Shown: in pieces, positions 52,549-61,278 of the stretch
Position numbering within the stretch: the first letter of the stretch is position 1
How the letters are laid out: each line of letters begins with the position of its first letter
From: Sphaerochaeta halotolerans
GTDB lineage: Bacteria; Spirochaetota; Spirochaetia; Sphaerochaetales; Sphaerochaetaceae
Reading direction: 5' to 3'
Length of the DNA stretch: 64,000 nt
Assembly: GCF_003429665.1 (NCBI RefSeq)
Contig: NZ_QUWK01000002.1
Location: forward strand, 62,001 to 126,000
Translations under genes and position numbers: made by a program
Notes under the pieces: model-generated
What the model saw: only the letters and a program-made list of their open reading frames with translations
What the model was told of the DNA's origin: nothing
Databases searched by the model: none

Positions 52549-53586
52549 ATGGCTGAAAAGAGAGATTTGATGACAAAATCCCGGCTTATCGACGAAATGT
52601 CGGTTAAGAATCGATTGATTGAATATTTCACACAGTGGGAAGTCCTGCTCTCCATCATTATCGTATTGGTGTTTATTTTCTTCACAACCAGAACCCCCTA
52701 CTTTCTGGATTGGTTCAATTTGATGAATGCAACCTTTCAATTCAGTGAGAAGGCAATCATGGCACTTCCGATGATCTTCATCATCATGTGTGGTGACATC
52801 GATATTTCGATTGCATCCATCATTGCTCTTTGTGCGTATGTGGTAGGCAATGCTGCTCAAGGTGGGGCTTCCATTCCTTCCCTGATATTCCTCGCCCTGC
52901 TTGTTGGTACCCTTGCAGGTCTGTTCAATGGAGTGATGATTACCGCGCTTGAGATGCCGGCAATCGCTGTCACCCTTGCAACACAGTCATTATTCAGGGG
53001 AATCGCAATTGGTTTGTTGGGAGATCAGGCACGCACGGATTTTCCAGAGAATTTTGGTTTCTTCGGCCAGCAATTCATACCAGGCACCATCATTCCCTTT
53101 GAGTTCGTCCTCTACTTGGTGCTGGTATTACTCTTTGCTTTCATCTTGCATAAGACGACCTATGGAAGAAGGCTGTATGCAATCGGAAACAGTGCTGAAG
53201 CAGCACGTTTCTCCGGTATCAAGGTAAAGACCATGAGGGTTATCAACTTTACCGTAACCGGATTCTTCTGTGGTCTTACCTCAATCTTGCTTGCAAGTCG
53301 TATTCTCTCTGTCCGCTCAAACATTGCTACCGGATGGGATTTGGAGATCATCACATTGGTAGTCCTTGGTGGTGTTGCCATCACGGGAGGCAAGGGGAGT
53401 GTCTATGGTGTTTTCATCGGTTCCATGCTGGTTGGGTACCTTAAATTTGGCATGGGGTTGTTGAAGTTCAGCGGAACCCTGATGACTATCGTCATAGGAT
53501 TACTCTTGATCATTGCTGTCCTGCTCCCACGTCTGCTTGACATGTACAAGGCGAACCGAAAGCTCCGGCTTCAGCAGCTGGGATGA
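52549..53586 (+). CDS. rhaQ: Rhamnose ABC transporter permease 2
   Basis: The 345-residue protein is a second RbsC-type permease, with CGDIDISIASIIALCAYVVG near residue 84, MPAIAVTLATQSLFRGIAIG near residue 135 and LYAIGNSAEAARFSGIKVK near residue 210. Two distinct permeases in tandem are typical of rhamnose and autoinducer-2 importers. It begins two bases after rhaP. No separate SD is strong, so translation is probably coupled. Confidence 0.9.
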   Translation: MAEKRDLMTKSRLIDEMSVKNRLIEYFTQWEVLLSIIIVLVFIFFTTRTPYFLDWFNLMNATFQFSEKAIMALPMIFIIMCGDIDISIASIIALCAYVVGNAAQGGASIPSLIFLALLVGTLAGLFNGVMITALEMPAIAVTLATQSLFRGIAIGLLGDQARTDFPENFGFFGQQFIPGTIIPFEFVLYLVLVLLFAFILHKTTYGRRLYAIGNSAEAARFSGIKVKTMRVINFTVTGFFCGLTSILLASRILSVRSNIATGWDLEIITLVVLGGVAITGGKGSVYGVFIGSMLVGYLKFGMGLLKFSGTLMTIVIGLLLIIAVLLPRLLDMYKANRKLRLQQLG

Positions 53587-53605
53587 ACTTAGGAGGAATC
53601 TAACG

Positions 53606-53920
53606 ATGAGAAGACAAGCATTCGTCATGCAGTTGAAGAAAGGGTATGAAGAAGAGTACAAGAAGCGTCATGACTCTATCTGGCCGGAATTGAAGGCGCT
53701 GCTCAAGGAGAACGGGGTTTCGGACTACTCCATTTTCCTTGATCGGGACAGTGGCCGCCTCTTTGCTTTCCAGAAATCGGAGGGCGAATCTGGGAGCCAG
53801 GATCTTGGCTCCAGCCCCATTATACAAAAGTGGTGGGCTTATATGGCCGATATTATGGACACAAATGAAGACAACTCCCCTGTCTCGCTTCCCCTGGAAG
53901 AAGTCTTTCATATGGATTAA
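53606..53920 (+). CDS. rhaM: L-rhamnose mutarotase
   Basis: The 104-residue protein is RhaM by size and motifs: MRRQAFVMQLKKGYEEEYKKRH with the catalytic-region His, IWPELKALLKENGVSDYSIF near residue 26, and IIQKWWAYMADIMDTN near residue 73 with the paired Trp. It interconverts alpha and beta L-rhamnose ahead of the isomerase. ATG follows AGGAGG. It closes the transport part of the locus; a new promoter follows for the DeoR gene. Confidence 0.93.
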   Translation: MRRQAFVMQLKKGYEEEYKKRHDSIWPELKALLKENGVSDYSIFLDRDSGRLFAFQKSEGESGSQDLGSSPIIQKWWAYMADIMDTNEDNSPVSLPLEEVFHMD

Positions 53921-53925
53921 CGATT

Positions 53926-53977
53926 CTCTTTCGGAAACACTTGAAATGTTCCTATTACTATAATAGAATCGAAAGAG
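53926..53977. promoter_or_regulatory. Promoter and inverted repeat ahead of the DeoR regulator
   Basis: A perfect -10 TATAAT lies at 53959-53964. It is flanked by CTCTTTCG (53926-53933) and CGAAAGAG (53970-53977), an 8-bp inverted repeat 36 bases apart, as expected for a looping or dimer-of-dimers site of a DeoR-type autoregulator. Confidence 0.5.
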
Positions 53978-54011
53978 TAATGAAAGTGATAAGAAAGTAG
54001 GAGTGTATCAT

Positions 54012-54767
54012 ATGATAGGGCTTTCCCCTCGGGAAAAAAGCATCCTCGAGCTTCTGAAACGTGGTGAAGAGTATCCTGTATCTCGGCTCAGTGAAGAGCT
54101 TGGAGTTTCTGCGGTTACCATCCGGGGGGATTTGCGAGACCTTGACTCCAAAGGACTGGTGATACGGAGCCATGGCCGGGTAATAGTTGCATCTGCTCCA
54201 CAGGCGGCATTCCGTGATGATACCAATACTCCCAAAAAAGATCTGATTGCGAAACTCGCTGCCACCTTGGTAAAGGATAATGACTTTATTATGATTACCA
54301 ATGGATCCACCTGTTCTTTGATCCCTCGCCATATCTTCGGGAAACGTAATGTACGGGTGGTAACCAATTCAACACTCATTCTGCCCTATGCACGGGCAAA
54401 TACCCAGTTGCAGGTTACCTTGGTGGGCGGAGAGTACCGAAGCGAAGCTGAAGCCCTTGTTGGACCTGCGGCCATTTCCCAAATTGAAAACTACCATGTA
54501 TCCACCACCTTTTTTGGTACGGATGGATTCACCATAGAACATGGTCTAACCACCAGTTTGATTGAAAATGCACAGGTGGTACAACGCATGTGCGCACAAG
54601 CTACCCGGCGGGTGTTGTGTGTCGATTCCTCAAAAGTGGGGAATCGCGGTTTTGTACGGATCATGCCGGTAACAGAGATAGATACCATTGTCACAGACAG
54701 TGGTTTTCCTGCAGACCTGATCGTCCAGCTCGAGGAACAGGGCGTCGAGGTCCTTATTGCTAAGTAG
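54012..54767 (+). CDS. DeoR-family regulator
   Basis: The 251-residue protein has the DeoR N-terminal helix-turn-helix (YPVSRLSEELGVSAVTIRGD, residues 19-38, then LDSKGLVIRSHG) and a C-terminal sugar-phosphate sensor with ITNGSTCSLIPRHI, FFGTDGFTIEHGLTT near residue 165 and VLCVDSSKVGNRGF near residue 202. ATG 54012 follows AGGAG by eight bases. It leads a seven-gene or longer run (E2, E3, E1, PHP, SDR, zinc dehydrogenase, rhaB) and is likely its repressor, released by a phosphorylated pathway intermediate such as rhamnulose 1-phosphate. Confidence 0.85.
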   Translation: MIGLSPREKSILELLKRGEEYPVSRLSEELGVSAVTIRGDLRDLDSKGLVIRSHGRVIVASAPQAAFRDDTNTPKKDLIAKLAATLVKDNDFIMITNGSTCSLIPRHIFGKRNVRVVTNSTLILPYARANTQLQVTLVGGEYRSEAEALVGPAAISQIENYHVSTTFFGTDGFTIEHGLTTSLIENAQVVQRMCAQATRRVLCVDSSKVGNRGFVRIMPVTEIDTIVTDSGFPADLIVQLEEQGVEVLIAK

Positions 54768-54779
54768 AGGAGAGAACAC

Positions 54780-56114
54780 ATGGCACAACAAGTTGTGATG
54801 CCCAAACAGGGTAATTCAGTGGAATCCTGCATTATTGTAGAATGGAACGTCCAAGTAGGCGACAAAGTCGCTGTAGGGGATGTCCTATGCTCAGCAGAAA
54901 CAGATAAATCAACCATTGATGTAGAATCGACCGCTGAAGGTGTGGTACTGGCCATACTTTATGAGGAAGGGGATGATGTCCCTGTAATGGTCCCCATCGT
55001 CATAGTTGGAGAAGAAGGCGAGAAGTTCGAACTTCCCAAGAAAGAACCCAGTACAGAAAATCCAAAGGAAGAAAAGCAAGAAGCAACAGCTCCCGAAAAC
55101 AAACAAGCAGAGAAAGCGGCCGCTGTTGTTACTGCAGGGGAGGCTCAGGGCTCCAGCCCTAGGGCACGGAACCTGGCATCTTCCCTGGGTGTCCCTCTTT
55201 CCTCTGTACAACCAACTGGTCCCAAGGGACGCATCATTGAACGTGATGTAGCATCTGCTAGTGGCCAGCCCCTTAGTCCGGTGGCAAGGCAGCAGGCTCT
55301 TGAGCAGGGAGTCCAAACACCACAACGTGGCAGTGGCATTGGTGGAAGAGTCCTCTCTTCTGATCTGCAGGAGAAACCAGCGATTGCTACTCCGTCTCGC
55401 CTTGGTGAGGTTTCTGAAGAGATTCAGGAGATTCCTGTGAAGGGAATTCGCAAGGTGACCGCCAGACGGATGATGGAGTCCATCCATTCCACTTGCCAGC
55501 TTACCCTCCATGCCCAGGCTGATGCACGCGCCCTCAAACGTCTGAGAGCTGGATTCAAGAATGCAAAGAGTGAACTTGGTTTGAATAAGGTTACAATCAA
55601 TGATCTGATCCTCTTCGCCGTCAGCAGAACCTTGCTGGAATTCCCTGCATTCAATGCACACTTTCTTGGTGACAAGATCCTACGGTTTGGCCACGTACAT
55701 CTTGGTGTCGCTACTGACACACCGAAGGGGCTTCTGGTTCCTGTGGTGCGCAACAGTGATGTGCTTAGTCTCCGTCAACTCTCTGAAGAGACCAAAAGCT
55801 TGGTTGATAAGTGTAAAGAAGGAACCATACAACCTGATGAGCTCAGTGGTTCAACATTCACGGTAAGCAATGTAGGAGCCTTCGGGATTGAAGCGTTCAC
55901 ACCGGTGCTTAATGTTCCTGAGGTTGCAATCCTTGGTGTTGGAGGTATAAATCTCAAGCCGGTAGAGGATGAGGATGGGGATATCATCTTTGTTGAGAAG
56001 ATTGGACTTTCGCTGACAATGGATCATCAGGCTGTCGATGGTGCAGACGCTGCACGCTTCCTAAAGGCTTTGATGGACAATATTGCTTCCATCGATCTCT
56101 TGTTGGCACTGTAG
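54780..56114 (+). CDS. 2-oxoacid dehydrogenase-type complex, E2 acyltransferase
   Basis: The 444-residue protein is a lipoamide acyltransferase with one lipoyl domain (Lys43 in SAETDKSTIDVES), an acidic Glu/Lys/Pro-rich linker, a peripheral-subunit-binding domain (SPRARNLASSLGVPLSSV, about residues 123-140, ending GRIIERDV) and a second region resembling a partial binding domain, then the catalytic core with TFTVSNVGAFGIEAFTP and DHQAVDGADAARFL near residue 417. His and Asp of the HxxxDG site are kept although Arg in DHRxxDG is Gln. It transfers an acyl group to CoA; the acyl group (acetyl or other) is not known. It opens a complete E2-E3-E1 set inside a rhamnose locus. Confidence 0.88.
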   Translation: MAQQVVMPKQGNSVESCIIVEWNVQVGDKVAVGDVLCSAETDKSTIDVESTAEGVVLAILYEEGDDVPVMVPIVIVGEEGEKFELPKKEPSTENPKEEKQEATAPENKQAEKAAAVVTAGEAQGSSPRARNLASSLGVPLSSVQPTGPKGRIIERDVASASGQPLSPVARQQALEQGVQTPQRGSGIGGRVLSSDLQEKPAIATPSRLGEVSEEIQEIPVKGIRKVTARRMMESIHSTCQLTLHAQADARALKRLRAGFKNAKSELGLNKVTINDLILFAVSRTLLEFPAFNAHFLGDKILRFGHVHLGVATDTPKGLLVPVVRNSDVLSLRQLSEETKSLVDKCKEGTIQPDELSGSTFTVSNVGAFGIEAFTPVLNVPEVAILGVGGINLKPVEDEDGDIIFVEKIGLSLTMDHQAVDGADAARFLKALMDNIASIDLLLAL

Positions 56115-56122
56115 GAGGATAC

Positions 56123-57475
56123 ATGAGTACCTATGATCTAATTGTCGTCGGTAGCGGTCCTGGTGGATACGTTGCTGCAGAAAGGGCAGGAGCACTTGGT
56201 AAAAAGGTCTTGCTGATAGAAAGAGGCTACCTTGGAGGAGTCTGCACCAACTGGGGATGTATTCCCACCAAGAGCCTTCTTAACAGTGCCAAACTCTATC
56301 ATCATTCCCTTGATGGTGCCAAGCATGGCGTCCAGGCTGCATCGGTAACGTTCAACCTTCCCGATGCAATGACTTGGAAGAATGATACGGTCAAGACGCT
56401 GAGAAGCGGAATCGAGTTTCTGATGAAAGCAAACAAGGTGGAGACTGTTTTTGGTGAAGCCGAATTCGTCGACCCCCACCATGTGAAGGTGGGTGATACC
56501 GTCTATGAAGGATCCTACCTTGTGGTGGCCACAGGGTCTTCTGCTTTCGTTCCACCTCTCCCTGGCGCAAAACTGGAACATGTGCTTACCAGTAACGAGA
56601 TTCTGGACCTAGAGGAGGTTCCCGAGTCGCTGGTTATCATCGGTGGTGGAGTGATCGGGGTTGAATTTGCCTCCTTCTTCTCCATGATCGGGACCAAGGT
56701 CACTGTCATCGAGATGATGGATGAGATTCTTCCCATGATGGATGCAGAGTTCGCCAAGCTTATGAGACGTGAACTCAAGGAAGTGGACTTCCATCTTGGC
56801 TGCAAAGTAGAGGAAATTACCAAGGAAGCAGTATTCTATACTGATGCCAAGGGAAACAAACAGTCCACTGAAGCCTCCTTGGTCCTGATGAGCGTTGGGC
56901 GTAGGCCAAACACTCAAGGGATGGAAAAACTTGGCTTGGATATTGACCGAAGAGGGCTTGTGGTAAACGACCGCCTCCAGACCAATGTTGCCAACATCTG
57001 GGCAATAGGAGATGTAAACGGTCGATCCCTTCTTGCACATAGCGCTTCCCGCATGGCAGAGGTTGCGATTTGCAACATCTTCGGATCAAAAGAGATGCGT
57101 ATGCGTTACAACGCAATACCTTGGGCTGTCTATGGGAACCCAGAGGCAGCTGGTTGCGGTATCACAGAGAAGGAAGCCAAGGAACAAGGAATCCCAGTGA
57201 AGAGCGAAACCGTGCAGATGCGCTCAAACGGTCGGTTCCTCGCAGAGCAAGGAAAGCGTGCATCTGGTTTGGTGAAAGTGATCTGTCACCAGGAAAGTGG
57301 TGCCATTCTTGGAGTCCACCTGCTGGGACCCTACAGCAGTGAAATCATCTGGGGCGCTTCTGCTCTTATCGAAGCAGAAATGAGAGTCCAGGATGTCAAA
57401 GAGATAGTATTTCCACACCCGAGTGTATCCGAGCTGATCAAGGATGCTTGCTTTGCACTCGACCATAGTCTGTAA
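56123..57475 (+). CDS. lpdA: Dihydrolipoyl dehydrogenase (E3)
   Basis: The 450-residue flavoprotein starts with the FAD motif VVGSGPGGYVAAERAG and carries the redox disulfide Cys41/Cys46 in GGVCTNWGCIPTKSLL. The NAD-binding site is VIIGGGVIGVEFASFF near residue 173, the second FAD contact is NIWAIGDVNG near residue 290, and the C-terminal FPHPSVSEL holds the partner His and Glu. It re-oxidises the lipoyl arm of E2 and makes NADH. It lies eight bases after the E2 gene. Confidence 0.93.
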   Translation: MSTYDLIVVGSGPGGYVAAERAGALGKKVLLIERGYLGGVCTNWGCIPTKSLLNSAKLYHHSLDGAKHGVQAASVTFNLPDAMTWKNDTVKTLRSGIEFLMKANKVETVFGEAEFVDPHHVKVGDTVYEGSYLVVATGSSAFVPPLPGAKLEHVLTSNEILDLEEVPESLVIIGGGVIGVEFASFFSMIGTKVTVIEMMDEILPMMDAEFAKLMRRELKEVDFHLGCKVEEITKEAVFYTDAKGNKQSTEASLVLMSVGRRPNTQGMEKLGLDIDRRGLVVNDRLQTNVANIWAIGDVNGRSLLAHSASRMAEVAICNIFGSKEMRMRYNAIPWAVYGNPEAAGCGITEKEAKEQGIPVKSETVQMRSNGRFLAEQGKRASGLVKVICHQESGAILGVHLLGPYSSEIIWGASALIEAEMRVQDVKEIVFPHPSVSELIKDACFALDHSL

Positions 57476-57486
57476 GGAGTAACGAC

Positions 57487-59940
57487 ATGTCCAAAACGAT
57501 ACCATTTGATCCAGCAAAATTGAGGGAACCATGTACTATTGAAACCCCCTCTATTCCTGTTAACCAATACAAGAGTGACTTCAAGAAAGAGCTCAAACAA
57601 TACGGAAAGGAACGCCTCATCCGTGCCTACTACGATATGCTCTTGATCAGAAAATTTGAGACCATGTTGGATACCATCAAGAAAGAGGGTGTGTATCAGG
57701 GAATCTCCTACAATTACCGTGGGCCAGCCCACCTCTCTGCAGGTCAGGAAAGTGCCGCAGTCGGGCAAGCAATGGTACTCGACCCGGAAGACCAGATCTT
57801 TGGTTCGCACCGTAGCCATGGTGAGATTCTCGCCAAGAGCATGAGTGCCATCTACAAGATGGAGGACAAGGAGTTGCTTGCCATCATGGAGTCTTTCATG
57901 GATGGGGAGACCTACAAGGTTGTTGAGAAACACTTTCCCGGAACGAGTGTTCGCGATCTTGCAGAGAACTTCGTGCTCTACGGTGCCTTGGCAGAGATCT
58001 TTGCCAAAAAGACCGGATTCTCCGCTGGCATTGGGGGCTCAATGCACACCTTCTTCAAGCCTTTTGGAAGCATGCCAAACAACGCGATTGTTGGCGGTTC
58101 CTGCACGATTGCTGTTGGTGCTTCCCTCTATAAGAAGATCAACCACAAGAAAGGAATCGTCATTGCCAATATTGGTGATGGTGCCCTTGCACGTGGTCCA
58201 GTCTATGAAGGGTTGGTACTCTCCTCAATGGACCAGTACAAGACCCTTTGGGATGAAAACCCAGGGTATCCCCCCTTCATGCTGAATTGTTTTGACAACC
58301 TTTACGCTATGGGTGGGCAACCTATTGGGGAGACAATGGGGTACAAAGTGGCAGCAAGGGTCGCCTCGGCGATCAATGAGTACTCCATGCATACCGAACG
58401 TGTTGATGGATTCAATCCTCTAGCCGTAGCCGATGCAACGGCACGCAAGAAAGAGATTCTTCTCAAGGGAGAAGGCCCAGCCTTCATGGATACCCTTACC
58501 TATCGCTACAGTGGTCACAGCCCCAGTGATGCGATGACGTACCGTACTAAGGAAGAGATGGAAGCGTTCCGCAAGCAGGATCCCATTGAGGCTTATGGAG
58601 ATTACCTCCTTGAGAACAAGGTAGTAAGCAAGAAAGAACTCGACCAGTTTGATGCAATTCTTGAAGAGAAGATAAAAAAGACTCTCGAAATTACTGCTGA
58701 TCCAGTACTCAGCCCCATGGTTGATGAGCATTTCATTGAGTCAGTCATGTTCTCCAATGGCAGCGTTGAGAAGTTTGATGACAGAGAACCGGTACTCCTC
58801 GAGAAACTGGAAGATAATGCAAGAGTGAAACAAATTGCCCGTAGAAGTCGCTATGCCTATGACGAAAACGGCAAGGAACTGCCTGCTGCAAAGCAGTACC
58901 AGTACCGTGATGCTGTCTTCGAAGCTATGGCCCACCGGTTCTCCATCGACCCGACAATGGTTGCCTATGGCGAGGATCATCGTGATTGGGGCGGGGCATT
59001 TGCCTGTTACCGAGGTCTCACCGAACTGCTTCCCCCTTCCCGTTTCTTCAACACCCCGATTGCTGAGTCAGCAATTGTGGGAAGTGGAGTAGGCTATGCA
59101 ATGGCTGGTGGCCGTGCTGTTGTTGAATTGATGTACTGCGACTTCCTTGGTTGTGCAGGGGATGAGGTATTTAATCAAATGCCCAAATGGCAGGCGATGA
59201 GTGCCGGTGTCTTGAAGATGCCGCTTGTGCTCCGTGTATCGGTTGGAAACAAGTATGGTGCACAGCACTCTCAGGAATGGACCAGCATGGTCGCTTCCGT
59301 CCCTGGTTTGAAGGCAATGTATCCTGCGACTCCGTATGACGTTAAGGGAATGCTCAACTACGCACTTCGTGGTACCGACCCGGTGGTTTTCTTTGAGAGT
59401 CAGAAACTCTACGGAATTGGCGAGATGTTTGTCAAGGAAGGAGTTCCTGAGGGATACTATGAAATTCCAGAAGGAGAGCCGGTAATCAGGAGAGAAGGTA
59501 AGGATGTTACCCTCATTGCACTTGGACCCGCGCTCTATACTGCAACCAAGGCAGCCGAACAACTTGCTGAGAAAGGCCTTGAAGCAGAGGTGATCGACCT
59601 GAGATGGATTAATCCGCTCAAGTATGAGTTGCTCATTGAATCGGTAAAGAAAACTGGTAGAGCTGTCTTTGTAACCGATAGTGCTGAACGAGGTAGTTAT
59701 ATGCATACCGTAAGCTCCAATCTGAGCAGGCTTGCTTTCGATTATCTCGATGCTCCGACAATCGTGGTAGGGTCGAGGAACTGGATCACACCACCTGCGG
59801 AGATGGAGGAGTACTACTTCGCACAGGCGTACTCAGTGCTGGATGCAATCCACGAACAGATTTTGCCGATCCCCGACTATGTTCCCAAGAGCAACTACAC
59901 CGATGGTGAGTTCTTCAGAACCAGTCGACTTGGCGTCTGA
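57487..59940 (+). CDS. Fused alpha-beta E1 of a 2-oxoacid/acetoin-type dehydrogenase complex
   Basis: The 817-residue TPP enzyme joins both E1 chains. The alpha part (about 40-400) has the TPP motif starting GDGALARGPVYEG at residue 230 and ending NCFDNLYAMG near 267, GGSMHTFF, and the loop RYSGHSPSDAMTYRTKEE. The beta part (from about 475) has VAYGEDH, NTPIAESAIVGSGVGYAMAG and ADSAERGSY-like EC region. Between HGEILAKS and KKTGFSAGIGGSMH it holds an insertion of about 45 residues relative to usual E1 alpha. It could decarboxylate a 2-oxo acid or cleave an alpha-hydroxyketone as acetoin dehydrogenase does. Substrate is unknown; location points to a rhamnose product. Confidence 0.85.
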   Translation: MSKTIPFDPAKLREPCTIETPSIPVNQYKSDFKKELKQYGKERLIRAYYDMLLIRKFETMLDTIKKEGVYQGISYNYRGPAHLSAGQESAAVGQAMVLDPEDQIFGSHRSHGEILAKSMSAIYKMEDKELLAIMESFMDGETYKVVEKHFPGTSVRDLAENFVLYGALAEIFAKKTGFSAGIGGSMHTFFKPFGSMPNNAIVGGSCTIAVGASLYKKINHKKGIVIANIGDGALARGPVYEGLVLSSMDQYKTLWDENPGYPPFMLNCFDNLYAMGGQPIGETMGYKVAARVASAINEYSMHTERVDGFNPLAVADATARKKEILLKGEGPAFMDTLTYRYSGHSPSDAMTYRTKEEMEAFRKQDPIEAYGDYLLENKVVSKKELDQFDAILEEKIKKTLEITADPVLSPMVDEHFIESVMFSNGSVEKFDDREPVLLEKLEDNARVKQIARRSRYAYDENGKELPAAKQYQYRDAVFEAMAHRFSIDPTMVAYGEDHRDWGGAFACYRGLTELLPPSRFFNTPIAESAIVGSGVGYAMAGGRAVVELMYCDFLGCAGDEVFNQMPKWQAMSAGVLKMPLVLRVSVGNKYGAQHSQEWTSMVASVPGLKAMYPATPYDVKGMLNYALRGTDPVVFFESQKLYGIGEMFVKEGVPEGYYEIPEGEPVIRREGKDVTLIALGPALYTATKAAEQLAEKGLEAEVIDLRWINPLKYELLIESVKKTGRAVFVTDSAERGSYMHTVSSNLSRLAFDYLDAPTIVVGSRNWITPPAEMEEYYFAQAYSVLDAIHEQILPIPDYVPKSNYTDGEFFRTSRLGV

Positions 59941-59952
59941 TAAGGAAAGCCA

Positions 59953-61269
59953 ATGGATTTGAAACAGCTTGAACAGAGCATCAATGCTAGAGATCTTGCT
60001 ACTCGACGTACCTCGAGTAGTGAGATTGGCTTGCTGATTAGGCAAGGAAATCTTACCAGAATACCCCTTGAAGAGGTGAACAATCATGTGCATACCACCT
60101 ATTCCTTTAGTCCCTACGAACCTTCTGCGGCAGCCTATGCTGCTTGGAAGGCAGGACTGGGAATTGTAGGAAGTATCGACCATGACAGTATTGGTGCGGC
60201 TGAGGAGATGCTGGAAGCAGCACAGCATATAGGAATTGCGAGTACCGTGGGGTTTGAGCTGAGAACGAGTTTTCTCGATACCCCGCTGGGGGACAGAAAG
60301 CTCAACAATCCAGACAGCATCGGCATTGCCTATATGTGTGTCCATGGAGTTCCCAAGCAACACATCCCTACGGTAGTGGAGTTCTTGAAGCCGGTGCAGG
60401 CAATTCGCAACCAACGCAACGAAGCACAAGTGGAAGCCTTGCAGGCCTTGGTGGGGAAGTATGGATTCGACTTGGATTTTACAAGGGATGTCTTGCCACT
60501 GAGTAGAGCTGACAAGGGAGGTTCTGTTACCGAGAGGCACATTCTCTATGCCATGGCAAATCAGAGTATCTCCATGTTTGGAAAAGGAGAAAAGCTGGTT
60601 CGCTTCTTGGAAAAGGACCTGGGGATCATACTTGCCGGTAAAGTACAACAGTGGTTACTGGAGGAAGATAATCCCCACTATGCATATGATCTCTTGGGAG
60701 TCTATAAGAGTACATTCCTTCCTCGGTTCTTCATCCAACCCTCCAAGGAGGAGTGCTTGGATGTTCATGATGTGGTCGCCTTCGCAAACAGCATTGGTGC
60801 CATTGCTGCCTATGCTTATCTCGGGGATGTGGCAGAGAGTGTGACGGGGGACAAGAAAGCAGAGAAGTTTGAGGATGAATTCCTCGAAGAATTACTGGAT
60901 CTCCTGGTTGCCATAGGGTTCCCCGCGGTTACCTATATGCCTCCACGCAATACCAAGGAGCAGATGCTTCGCTTGCAAAAGCTTGCAAGGGAACGAAACT
61001 TGATGGAAATCAGCGGGGTGGATATCAACAGCAGCAGGCAAAGTATGAACTGTCCTGAGTTGTTGGAACCTACTGCAAGGCATCTTGTTGATGCTGCTTG
61101 GGCATTGGTAGCCCATGAGAAGCTTGCTTCCCGTAATGAGACGCTTGGTTTGTTCCATCCTGATAATCCTTTATCAGGGCTGTCTCTTGAGAAAAAGTTG
61201 AAACACTATGCAGCATTGGGAAGAGAGATGGATACACATGACCCATATTCTCTCATCGAACAGTTCTAA
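59953..61269 (+). CDS. PHP-domain metal-dependent hydrolase
   Basis: The 438-residue protein carries a PHP domain beginning at about residue 41: NNHVHTTYSFSPY with His45 and His47, IDHDSIGAAEEM with Asp76, His77 and Asp78, and GFELRT near residue 97. The fold usually holds three metals and hydrolyses phosphate esters. It is longer than simple PHP phosphoesterases; the C-terminal part has no recognised domain but keeps GVDINSSRQSMNCPE near residue 358, probably metal ligands. It follows the E1 gene by 12 bases and precedes the SDR by nine. Its substrate, perhaps a sugar phosphate of this pathway, is unknown. Confidence 0.75.
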   Translation: MDLKQLEQSINARDLATRRTSSSEIGLLIRQGNLTRIPLEEVNNHVHTTYSFSPYEPSAAAYAAWKAGLGIVGSIDHDSIGAAEEMLEAAQHIGIASTVGFELRTSFLDTPLGDRKLNNPDSIGIAYMCVHGVPKQHIPTVVEFLKPVQAIRNQRNEAQVEALQALVGKYGFDLDFTRDVLPLSRADKGGSVTERHILYAMANQSISMFGKGEKLVRFLEKDLGIILAGKVQQWLLEEDNPHYAYDLLGVYKSTFLPRFFIQPSKEECLDVHDVVAFANSIGAIAAYAYLGDVAESVTGDKKAEKFEDEFLEELLDLLVAIGFPAVTYMPPRNTKEQMLRLQKLARERNLMEISGVDINSSRQSMNCPELLEPTARHLVDAAWALVAHEKLASRNETLGLFHPDNPLSGLSLEKKLKHYAALGREMDTHDPYSLIEQF

Positions 61270-61278
61270 GGAGGAATG

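Noticed and set aside
53926-53977. Inverted repeat after rhaM as a transcription terminator
   Set aside because: The 36-base loop is too long, the arms flank a perfect -10 box and no T-run follows; an operator is more likely.
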